DNA of 64,000 nt, from positions 1,529,179-1,593,178 of the forward strand of contig NW_006763135.1 in NCBI RefSeq assembly GCF_000264905.1. Reading direction: 5' to 3'. A model generated the notes under the pieces. The model did not search any database and was not told the DNA's origin. It saw only the letters and a list, made by a program, of their open reading frames with translations. Positions within the stretch are counted from its first letter, which is position 1. Each line of letters begins with the position of its first letter. Positions 10,287 to 24,371 of this stretch are shown here, one piece after another. The translations under genes were made by a program, and so were the position numbers. The stretch comes from Stereum hirsutum FP-91666 SS1 (lineage: Eukaryota; Basidiomycota; Agaricomycetes; Russulales; Stereaceae).

Positions 10287-13141
10287 TCACGCCGTGTCAT
10301 TTGCCTGGTTGCTCTCGTTTCTTCGGAACTGTGCCTCCTGTTCCTCGTGAGTACCCCTGGAAAGCAGCGGAACATGGAAGCCCTAGTCAGTGGCTTGAAC
10401 AAGCATCGTGAGCAGACACATACGGCAATGGGTTCTCCTGTATCGGCACACAACATATTAACATCACCACACTTAACGCGGTTTGACAGATGAAGACGAC
10501 GCGCAGAGCATCTGCATAGGAATCTATAGCTGCTTGGCGGTCGTATGGGTCTAATGTCGGTATCACCTCTGTTGAGTGTCTGTGTAACACACATATCGTC
10601 TCAGTATATAAAACAAGACTCGAGAATGACGACTCGAGAGGGGACATACCGGATGCTAGAGATTATCTACCGACGAGGATGTTCATCAGCATCTTCTTAT
10701 ACCATTAGGAAGTCGTTCCGACCGAAAACTTACTTCTCCAGCGTTAGGGCCAGTGATGCGCTCGCGAAGCTTCTGAAGCAGAACAGCCTGCAGGACAGTA
10801 CCGCTGAGACTGACTCCGAGTACTTGTCCTGTCGTTCTGAACAGATACGTGATCCCTGTGGCGACCGCCAGATCACCTTTGGTGACCCCCGCAATCATAG
10901 CCTGTCATTCAAATAGCGAGCGTGTGAGCAGAACCTTCTCGTGCGCCAATAATGACGCTGGATAGACCCATACTGACTATGAGAGTGCTGGTGATGAGGC
11001 TTGCCATGCCGAATCCTTGTGGGACGATATCTAACCACAGGTGCCACTGTGGCGTGTCGTTGTTCCAAAGCGTGACGAGGATGTTTGCGAGGACGGAGAG
11101 CAGGGCGGATACAAGGGTAAGGGTATAAAGTTTCCCCGTTCGCCGCATCATCCTGTTGTGAGAGACCAGTACTGAGACGATAATATTTAGGGCATACTTG
11201 GATCATAAGACTTGCCATCCAGCGAATACACTGCCGGTTGAGAGAGCGATCTTCTCGGAGAAGATACCCATGGGGTAACTAATGTCAGCGATAGCTTTAA
11301 CGCGGTTGGTATGAACGCCCGTACCGAGTGTGGAAGTAGATGCGAGCCTATATGAAGTGACTGTATTAGTACAGGGGAGGGACTATCTGAAACTGATGCT
11401 GCGTACCAGCATTTGCTGCAGTCGACAGTCTTACGGCGTTGAAGTACTATGCTCACCCGGTCAGCTTCGAGACGGGAATATAGCGTATGATGCTCACCAG
11501 TGGTACGTTGTAAAGCTGGAGAAACAATTAGCTGTGGTATGGAATGCAAGGAGTACGGTAACTTACCATGGAAAATGCAATCACACTGCCGAAGAAGTTT
11601 GTCAATGACACGGCGAGCGGAGTTCTCTGTGTAATAAGATGTAAGGGCATAACCGGATACGGTGCCCATCGCGACTCGACAAGCACGAAAAGAACACAGA
11701 AAACCGCGCTGGCGATGAACAGGCCATATATAAGTGGATTTGACCATGGTAGGTCCTCGGTCGTCTTAAGACTGAATCCCAACAACAGAGAACCGACAGT
11801 TCCGACAAGAGTGACTGAGCCGAAGAAGTCCATGCGCTTGATTCGATCGAACAGGCTTTGCTCTTGAACAGCAGCGGGCAGTGGTATGTCGACCTTTACT
11901 GCAACTAAAATGAAGGATATCACAAGGATCGGGATCTACAGGAAGCAGTATAATGAGTTGATGTCCGGAAGATGAGGGTGGTATATATTCCAGGATAGCA
12001 TCGTTGCCAAACGAATACCAAGACTAACCTGGAACAGAAACGCCGATCGCCTGAGTACGTAGACAAAATGAGCGTTGAGGACGAGATCAATATCGAAGAC
12101 TGGACTGCTTACCATCCAAAGGCATCATTCAACCATCCTCCAAGGGGTCCTCCGATACCCGCCCCCAAGCCGAATAATCTTTCACTAGCGTGAGCAAGAG
12201 GAAACAGCTGCGATGTCGAGTATATATAACTCACATATTTGCAAGCCCTTGATATAGCCCTCTCTGTTTGCTGTAAGACAAGGCATTAGACATCGCATGA
12301 CACTGGACGTGTAAGCCGCAATAAGTTTGACTCACAGCGGTATAAGATCTGTCACAGCCACGCTTGACACTACGTATTGGGTCAGTAGACGCCTTTAAAA
12401 AACTTATGGCTATTACCTGTCATAACTCTAATACCAACCATCGTCAGTTGCTATTTCCATGGAAAGATCTGTGTTCGTCTACTGACCCACCTCCGCCCAT
12501 GCCGGCGACTGCACGAGCAACGATTAATGCCTCCATGGAGGGTGCCAGGCCGCACATTGCAGTACCCAGGCCTGTACAAATGGTCTTAGTCATCCTATAC
12601 ACGGGTAGAACTACGAGACAAACCGAAGAAAGAGAGGCCCAGGAGCATCGCTCCTCGTCGGCCCAAAATGTCACAGAGGCGCCCTGTATGATCTGTAAGT
12701 CGGTATCCGTCTAAGAAAAGACATTGCGGTTGGTTACGTACCGTATAGAGGAGTAAAACAACACACGGACAATAGGAAACTAGTTCCGATATAAGATGCT
12801 TGGTTCGATTTGTGGAAATAGCTGCCAATGGGTGTCATGAGCGTGGCCACGATGGTCCCTGGATAGTGGTGGTTTAGCTTGTTAGAGTCGAAGACGTGTA
12901 GGAGGTACAAATTATTACCGTCGAGAGCTCCCAAGAATACAGCACTCCAGAGCCCGATGAGAATCCATGTCAGATCTGCTCGGGAGACTGGTTTTGTGGC
13001 AGGACCCGAAGACGGAGATTCCTCTTCGTGGTCCTCGAGGTCTACGGAGCCATCGACGGACTCGTATGTAGTTTGTGTTGCGTCCTTTAGCAAAGGCTGC
13101 GTCTCTGATGCAGATACAGCGAATGGAGATTGAGGTGACAT
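10287..13141 (-). CDS. MFS transporter, DHA2 type, vacuolar basic amino acid (Vba)-like
   Basis: This is a proton-coupled major facilitator of the 14-span DHA2 family, most like fungal Vba proteins that move basic amino acids into the vacuole. I spliced 19 exons into an uninterrupted 574-aa protein. The N terminus is cytosolic and contains ETQPLL (residues 13-18), a fit to the ExxxLL vacuolar sorting signal. Family motifs are GALDGTIVATL in helix 1, the loop motif GRLCDILGRRGAM, VARAVAGMGGGG, and SSVAVTDLIPLKQRGLYQG. The C-terminal blocks TGITYLFRTTGQVLGVSLSG and SYADALRVVFICQ also match. The last exon (10356-10287) ends in a hydrophilic GTHEEQEAQ tail. Unusual splicing: an 11-nt exon at 12417-12427, exons of 17 and 18 nt, and a GC-AG intron at 11153-11215. 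An ATG at 13174 would add 11 residues. Confidence 0.9.
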
Positions 13142-16100
13142 AGCAGCCTGAGAGACGAAAAACGGGGAAGACAAGGAAGAACGCTCTGAGCAAGGAACTT
13201 CGGCCTAGCTTATAAAACGCTGCCCGGCGGTGGAGGCGTTCGCGATTGCTCTGATGAAGCTGTCGAGGTGGATTTTCCAATACTACTACAACGCGCTACT
13301 AGTCAGTTTGTCTTCGCAGGCACGACAGAGGGAAATACAGATTCCGAGGAAAGACTTCAAAAAGGCGATTGTCGATGTGCGTCATCCTCCGTACACTTCG
13401 GCGGATGTCTCCTGCCTCGAGCTCCTTCGGTTTTCCGTTGGTTTCCCATACAGTTTCTCCCAAATCGTCGAAACGCATATAAGATAGCTCTCACCGATAC
13501 CAGTTCAACTGCGATATCCGGGTCGTCTCACGGATCTGGACAGACACATCCGAGTCGATTCCACGAGATTCCACGCTCGGCCACGGGTTCGCCACACGAA
13601 GACCAGATGACGCACACAGTGGCGGATATTTCGACTTTAGCACAAGACAAGGCTGCAGTAAACCACACCCGCGTTAGTTAGACCCAACGCCGTCCAGTCC
13701 AGGGTATGATCATGTCGTTACGAACGGTCCACATAGGTCCATACCAGTCTAGGACCAGTATCTCAATGCAGATAGAGGGCGATGATGGCCATGCAGCGCC
13801 ACGCTTGCAGAACGTCAAGTTTCGCAGAACTCGCACCCAGTGTCCGAAGGCCCATGAACTTCTTTTCTTTCATGGAGATTTTCACAGATCAACGTAACTC
13901 ACACCCTACTATTAGGCTCACAACTGCGCCCAGGCTGAACTTCGCCAACGCAAGGGCGCCAATGTTGCACGAAAGGGGAAGACAATCATCGTTCTTTATG
14001 ACAAACTGGTACCCTATTGCACATAACCCCGTTATACGACGAGCGCAGTTGCACGATGAAAGCCTCTTTTGCGATGATCCGAACATATATGTGGTTGGTA
14101 AGTCATACCTGTAACCCATTCCTCGACCCACTCCATAAAACGATCTGATGTTATACTGGTTGGATGTAGGACGGATCTCGTTCAAACGGAATGCTGCGCT
14201 CACCCGCTGGGGCATTCGGGTCGTCTATCGCGCTATAATTGCATCTTACGCTCCGTAAAATCTCATCACGACTCGGTACCATTATGAAAGGTAATTCAGT
14301 AGGTCGTTCACGACGCTCAGCCACTCAAAGGTCCACTGCCTGTAGGAGAGGTAGCGTGTCAGATGGGTTCGAGAAACGTGCCGCGAGTCTCCTTTGAGTT
14401 GCGCGAATTTTTTTTACCCTCGGTCTGGTGATGGACATACAGACTTGCCATGATGGGCTCTTCACTGACCATGGTTCTGAAACAGTACGACAACATCATA
14501 CGCTTACCCCTAACGAACAGACGGGCAGCAAGATGACCCTTCCGCACCCCGCTACCCCCACTCACACCAACACGACCTGTTCACGAGGACAGAACAGCGT
14601 CGGCCGCATCGTCACCGATATGCTCGAGGACCTAGACGTGTTCTGCGTCTCCGAGGAGTTCTTGCCTATTATTTGGGAACAAGGGTTTGTATCCGCATAG
14701 TATGGACCTGCAGAATAGGGAATTGTTGAACTTAGGCAAGTACCTCTGGCATCTGACTGGTACTACCATCCCTATTAGCTATGACTACTTTTCTGCAGCC
14801 TTACTGTCGCTGTTCAAAGAACGTTCACGTTGTTGTTTAGAACAACTTGCGTTCGTTTCTACTGCCTTCTTATTGTCACCTCAAACTAATTTGCTTCACT
14901 CGCAGATCGCCACCAGTCCACCGACATCATTATAAACAATAACGACCTTGTACTCGGGTCTGAAGGAGGACTTTATCTCATACCGAAAGGTATCGATTTC
15001 GAAACAGGTCTGTTCATGTAACGATGTTCCGCTTCGTACGGGTGTTAAGCGGTATACCTGCTCAGCATTGGCATTGACCATCTGATGTTCATCCTCAGCC
15101 AGTCGAACTAAAGGAGCATGGAAAGACGGCGTTTGAGCGGTTTATGTCTCCTTCGCTGTCCACCATTTCCTCCATACTCGTTCAGCCCGTCGTGCGAGAG
15201 AGCCGGCGGCTGGCCTATATAACCTGCTATGATTCCCGAATTATTATCTGCAACATTTCACCCGTCATGAGGGGATCACGAAGGGACCAAACGCGGGCTA
15301 GGTTCATCAAGTGTCGACGCCACTCCGAGGACTCTCGAGTTTTTCGCGAGCTACATTCATACCGTGGAAAGACGAAGGGGCTGAATGGAGCTTGGATGGA
15401 CTTCGAAATCAAGGGGAAGACGGTTAGGCTTGAAGGTGCGGTTGACATCCTTCCGCTTTGCTATCAACTATTTTGAGCCACAAACTTCTTACCCAGCAAT
15501 TCCAGCGTATGGAACCCTAAGTATTAAATAACGCACTCTCACTCGCACAGGTTGTCCGGTCAATTTCTGTATACTGCAAGGCGATTGAGAGACGATCACA
15601 TCGCACAAGCTAACCTTTGCCGTGCCGTCTAACACTGCCCTCTCTCATGTCAATATTTCTCCAGCTTTCATTCTTCTACATCGCTAAAAGGCGAAGTCCT
15701 CGCGCACCTCTTCGCACGCTCTGCCGTGCGTTGAATCTATTTCAATGATACTCCAATGGGGTATCATTGACCTCTGTTATGCACGCTCTTCGCCGGGTTG
15801 AGCAATCACGGCGTCAACGACACTCCATTTGGGTCTCAGTCTTCTTAGACGTTCTGTTCACCGTGCCGCCGGTAAGGACGTATGATTTATGTTAGTGAGG
15901 TGTTGGTCCGATGCTTGGATGGCCTACATAACGATATAATTGGGTGCGGGAAACTATCTCTCAGCCGTACGGGTGGACATGACGACAACGCAACTCGAGC
16001 CCGTCTTTCTCACTCTCAAGGAACGCGGTTGTGAGAAAGCTCTGCATCGAGTCTCATTTAGTTTGACTTTGGGTAAGTCTGTCCAAAGCGGGGTTCTTTT

Positions 16101-16962
16101 TGGGACTTACGCTTCTTTGTCTATCTTAGGCCCGCTTGGTATTGCTTCCCGCCACGAAGCTGACATCTGCTTGTTTTCACGGTCATTGCCTTGGCCTTAG
16201 TGCCGAAGTTTCTTACAATAGACCTGTCTTAGTAAGTTCCTGTTAAGGTTACCCGTTTATACTCATAGCCTTCTTGAGAGAATCCAAGCAATGACGATAG
16301 TCCTATATATGGATGGAACACGCGGACTTTGAGAGCTGCCGACCTGTTCTACATAGTGCTTGGTGGAGGTGGCAGAATAATGCTTGGAGAAAATGTTCAT
16401 CTAGTGATGGGGAATGCAAAAAAACACCGACGAGCGAATGCAAGTGAAGATGAGGAGGCCAGACGAGCCTGCGATGGTCCAGGATTCCAGAAGGGCTAAT
16501 GGAGGTCGACGATGTCGATGAAGGCCTAGTGCCATATTTGTGGCGCTCATTTGAAGTGTACCGTAACGTTCCGATTTCATTGTGGGTGGCGAAGCGACGG
16601 AGAACGCCGGCCTCCCATCATCGCCGCTATTGCTCATGCTTACGAACAGCGTACTAAGCATGAAAAGAGTGTATACCGACCGAGAGCGTCGTCGAGAAAA
16701 ATGTCAGCGAAAAAAGAGAGAGCAGAAAGCAAAGAAAGTCAATCGAGGTCGAGGACCAATTGGTCAGCTGGTGGCCGTTTTGGGTAAACGGGACTCCATA
16801 AGGATGGGTTCGACCGCGGCGGAAGAAGATGTAAAGTTACCGAGCTCACTGCTGCCCTGTCCCTTGCTCTCGACAACGACCGACGCCCGTAACTCTCGCC
16901 CTCGCCGTCGTCGACGTCGCCCACGCTCTCTCTTAGCCACCAATACCCCGCCCGAGCCGACC
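13142..16962. other. 3.8-kb gene-poor region
   Basis: I found no gene I can name. Coding-like pieces are 14533-14685 (+), reading MTLPHPATPTHTNTT then RIVTDMLEDLDVFCVSEEF, and a 110-codon frame at 15144-15476 (+). A membrane-like frame lies near 14020-13890 (-). None joins into a model. A hairpin lies at 15742-15770. The last 380 nt are open in frame with the kinase gene that starts at 16963. Confidence 0.35.
15742..15770. repeat. perfect 10-bp inverted repeat, 9-nt loop
   Basis: TCAATGATAC and its exact reverse complement flank a 9-nt spacer. It lies in the gene-poor stretch and has no obvious link to a transcription end. Confidence 0.75.
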
Positions 16963-19904
<2,942 letters not shown>

Positions 19905-22297
19905 TCTGCCCTGCCTCGTCTCGTTCGCTATCCATCTCGTCTGGATGGAAAGGTGCGCGGCCCTTCCTCACGAAAGACGGCCAGAGGTAGCTCTGACCGG
20001 GTGGAGTGGACCGCACGCGTTGTACTATTGACCCTATAGCCTTCTGAAATGCCCCTTTTGATGTTGTTCGTCCATACGCTCCTTCATTCTACTCTTTTCT
20101 TCCTCGAACCCCGGTGTAATGCTTTCCGTGACTGCTCACGCGTATGCGTACTGGATCTCCTTCGGCCCCGCTCTCTCCTCCCTTCTATTGTCCTCACTCG
20201 GAATCATTTGTTCGCTCATTGCATTCCTCTCCACTTTCCACTTCCCGTCCTGGGTCCTTTCCACTCCTCTCTCATTCCACAGGGTTGATTCCTGATTCCT
20301 TTCTGATGTCCCCACACTTGACCCTAACTAATCCGGCATCGTCTCGTCTTGTTTCTCCGTGTACCATCTTGCCTCATCCGGCTCCGTCCATGTTTCACCG
20401 TCCGTCCGTCCGTTCACGGTCTCACCGCATTCGTTTTCCTCTTTGATTCTTTTTCGTTCTATCTACACTCCAAGGCTACCTGACCTGAACTCGACTCGTC
20501 GCTCACACACATACATCTCCACCACCCCCACTCCACTCCAAGCAGCCAAAGACTTTGACCGTTTAGCTGCCCGGTTTTATGTTTCACCTGTTGCATGTTT
20601 GTCTGTCTCCGGTTCTCGTTCTCGTCAAGCTCTCTCTCGATTCGATTCGATTCATATTCCCCTTCATATTCATTCAATATACCGCTACCTACCGCATTAT
20701 CTCATGGAACTTTTCTTTATTATTTTCACAGTTGCACCGATGCACTCACTCACCCCAGTCCACTCATTCCTCGTCACGCTCATTGCCTTGCCTCTATGTC
20801 TCTTTTCTCCCTCTGCCCCCACGTTCGTTTCACTCTTCGGGTGCCCGTGCCAGGGTTCGGGTCCTCGGATCGCGCTTCAGCTTAGACTTTTCCTTTCGTT
20901 GCGGTCGCTCGACAGACTTTCCTTGCCCCTCGTCCGTTGGTTTCGTTGCGTTTCCGGTCGGATTTTTACTCTTTTCATTTTGCATCCTGAATCTCCGTTC
21001 GTATCTCGTATATAAGTTACAGTACACAGGTATACATACAGCCAACCCTATTATTAACTCATCCATTCCAAACCACCACCACTGCATTGCGCTTCAGCCG
21101 CGGAGCCCTCGTCTGGTAAGTATGTATATGTAAACGTACGACGGACCAGAAAGAAACTGTGGAAAGAGTTGTGTAAGGTAAGGTAAGGTGAACAGGGGCT
21201 CGTTCGGTGTTTCTAGAAAAGTTGGGAGGCACGGAGGACAGTGGGAGGACTCGTCCGGATGTGGGGTTGTGAGCACGAGGTCACTACGTATACTTTTTTC
21301 TTCTTCTTTGACTGAGGAGGACAGTTGGCCTGCGGCCACGCGTTTTTGCGTGGTATTGTAAGACAAATACACGGAGAGGTAGCATGGTCTGGATCATTCG
21401 ATGAGCGGTTTGATGTGGATGACGGTCTTGTTTTTCATCGGGTTTACGATTGGGTTAGAATGAGATAAGGGCGAGTAACGTTGTGTGTAGATGTACACAT
21501 GTAACATAAGCCAGGGGCCATATGCCATGGCCAGCTGGAGAGGCGGAGGGAGCCTGAAAAGGGGGTTCGGAGGCCCAGATAGGCAGGTGGGGTTGTTGCG
21601 ACTCGGAGGTGTATATTTGGGTATTGTTATAATTATGATTGTTTTATTGTCTGTATGTACGAACAACTTGAAGTCAGGGGAAAAAGAAGGTTGAGAGAAC
21701 GTGGCGGCGTTGTGGGTCGTGCTGTATGACTCGAAGGGGCGAAGAAGACAGGCCCGGCGGAAAGAAGGGACGGCGGGGGGCGTCGCGTTCGTGAGGAAGC
21801 AAAGCGTCGAGGACGTGCTTGTACTTAGAAGATGGAATGGGCGATGTGCTGATCAATCGGGGGAACGGGGACGGGCAGCCACGCGGGGAAACGATCGCAG
21901 AAATGGGAATTGATGACGTGGGTAGGGCAAAAACAATTGACCGGTGAACCAAGAGGAGGGACCCCGGGAGTGGGCGGAGGAGAGGGTGAGGATCAGCGGG
22001 GGGTGGCCGAGTGTTGCGGCCGGGATGAATGGAAGGCTGATATCGAAAGCGGCTGGGGCACGGCTGGGGGCTCGCGTTACGGCAGCGGTGGATCTGCGAT
22101 TTGGGGTGAGCTGGAAGGTTCGACGGAGGGCGATTGGGCGAGGGCGCGTAAGTTGCCGGCGGAGAGAGGCGAGCGACGGACAGGGTGATCGACCTCGGCG
22201 CCGAGGGTGGCGGACCAGTTAAAGGGCGCAGATGGTTCGGTAGATTAGCCTCCGTCGAGCCCTCTTAAACAACGCCTGCTCACGTCTTCCCTCAACA
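19905..22297. other. pyrimidine-rich 3' tail of kinase and upstream region of HSF gene
   Basis: From 19905 to about 21100 the plus strand is strongly C/T-rich, and frames up to 218 codons there are low-complexity artefacts. This is probably the 3' UTR and terminator region of the kinase gene. From about 21120 to 22290 the composition shifts to G/A-rich on the plus strand. I see no gene there, and it should contain the HSF gene's promoter and leader. Confidence 0.5.
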
Positions 22298-24371
22298 ATG
22301 GCCGACTCGTACTACGCCCAGCGCAGCGCACCCACCCAGTACCAGCGCGACTACTCCCAGCAGCAGGTCGTCTATCCCCCCCAGCTCCTCTCCACCACCT
22401 CCTCCACCCGCTCCTCGCCGGAAGACGGCTCGCCCCACTCCCCCCCAAAATCTGACCAGCCGCCCCCCATGAACAAGTCCGACAGCAACGCCACAAAGCC
22501 CCAGGCCACCTTCCTCACAAAGCTCTACTCGTACGTCTTTTTTGTTTGTTTAACTCGCGTCCATTCACCAACCAGTCACACACCCAGCCTCCTCGAACGC
22601 CCCGAAAACCAGCACATGATTCGCTGGGACCCCGCCGGCGAGCACATCATCGTCGAGCGGCCAGAGCAGCTCGCGCTCCATGTCCTGCCCTCCATCTACC
22701 GCCAATCGCGCTTTGCGTCCTTCTCCCGGCAACTAAACGTCAGTCCTCCGTGCTTCGTGCTTCCTGCCCCTTCCGTCCGTGCTTACCTCCGTTCGTCCGC
22801 AGATCTATGGCTTCATGCGCAAAGTCAACCTCCGCAACGTCGACCCCGCCATCGACGATCCCGACGCCTCCACGTGGTGTCAGTCTTCTCTTGTCATTCT
22901 CGATGTCAGCCCAAAGTCCTGACAGCTTGCATGACAGCCCACCCCACCCTCAACCGGCACTCGCCCCCAGAGGTAGTCGCAAACTTTAAGCGTCGCGTCC
23001 CCCCTCGTCTCCCAAAGCCCAGAAAGCGCGTCGATGAGCAACAGATGCCCAACGCAGCTCCCCGCTCCGCCACTGGTCTTGGCTCAGGCGTCCCTCTCTC
23101 CATTCCCTCTGTCGACATGAACCAGTCCTACAAGGCCGGTGGTCGCAATCGCGGCTTTTCTGCCCCCGGCTCGTATACCCCTCTCCCGCAGCCGGGCAAC
23201 TCCTGGGCCCCGAGCAATTACTCTCGTCAAGCTCTGCCACCGCTCACCGTCCCCTCCGACCCGCCGATGTCCCACGGCATGTACAGCAACTCGCCTCACT
23301 CGCTCCACCCCATACCCAGCGAGGAAAATGGTGGCCCCGGGTACAACTCCATTTCGTCGTACTCGACCTCGAGCCGCGATTTGATGGTCAACCCGGCCCA
23401 ATACCCCTACGCCGAGCAGAACTCGTGGTCCTTCTCGCCCGTCAGCAGCGGCAGCTCGTCCGCGACCTCTGGCAGCCTTTCCTCCCTCCTCAACCCCAGC
23501 AGCTCGAATTATCCGCCCACCCGTCCGACCATCAACACCAACTACGCGCCTTCCTTCTCCTCCATGCCCCAGAGCGCGTCGTCTCTTTCGCCCGATAGTC
23601 GCCCCGCGACCGGCTACTCTGTCTCCTCCATGGGGTCCATCTCGTACGACGACACGACTCCGCACCATTACGACTCGCGGCCCGGGTCTGGCTACGCACG
23701 GCCGCTGACGCCCACCTCCTCCCGTCCATCGTCCTCCAAGGCGAACTACTCGACCACCACTGGCTCGCTTAGCATCCGGCGCCAAAGACGCCACAGCCAA
23801 GTCGTCGGACCATACCCCACTCCATACGACCACATCGATGACCGGGGGTCCTCATCGCCATCGGACCATATCGACGAGGAGCATTCCATGCACCGCTCGC
23901 GCAGTATGATTCAGCTCCCCTCCGTCGACCCATATGCCAACTTCAACTCGTCGCAGCCTGACTTTGCGTACACGGTCCCGTCCGGAGGAGGGTCGGGTGG
24001 CATGAGCTCGATGGAGGACGGGGCGTGGAACACTCGGTCAGTCAGGCCTTCGACGTCTGCAAGCTCAGTGTCCGCAGCCTCTCAATCGTCGTCCTCTCAG
24101 GCGCGAACCCCGCCGGTGATCGACGGATACGCAGAGGCGGACGTCCATCGTTGTGAGTTTCCTTCTATTCTGTGATTTGTCAGGCCGCTTCTCCACCCTC
24201 TCGGTGTACTTTTCATCCTCTCCTTTGCACCCAACCGACTTGAATGTGCTCACGACTGGGATGGCTTTGCTGACTTCCAGTCTATAAAACTCAGTCTCGC
24301 CCGACCTCGGCTACGTCTCCATGAGCGACCCGCTCGCGCACTACGCCGCGAAGGCCGGAGGGGACCCTTAG
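22298..24371 (+). CDS. HSF-type DNA-binding transcription factor (Sfl1/Mga1-like)
   Basis: This nuclear regulator has a heat-shock-factor winged-helix domain. Five exons (22298-22530, 22588-22738, 22803-22878, 22938-24152, 24295-24371) give 583 aa. The domain spans about residues 69-180: FLTKLYSLLERPENQHMIRW, the recognition-helix region RFASFSRQLNIYGFMRKVNL, then a DDPDASTWSHP turn and the basic end VVANFKRRVPPR. The remainder is Ser/Pro/Tyr-rich and disordered, and no obvious coiled-coil trimerisation segment follows. That favours an Sfl1/Mga1/Hsf-like regulator over canonical Hsf1. The last intron (142 nt) is longer than the others, and splicing to 24295 gives the end YVSMSDPLAHYAAKAGGDP. 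Introns inside the domain flank the recognition helix. A CT-rich tail follows. Confidence 0.9.

Noticed and set aside
20359..21133. 218- and 184-codon overlapping plus-strand frames
   Set aside because: Both are artefacts of the CT-rich 3' tail; overlapping frames are equally open.
23084..23833. 249-codon minus-strand frame
   Set aside because: Antisense shadow of the Ser/Pro-rich part of the HSF gene, with Gly/Arg/Val composition typical of reverse-read GC-rich coding DNA.
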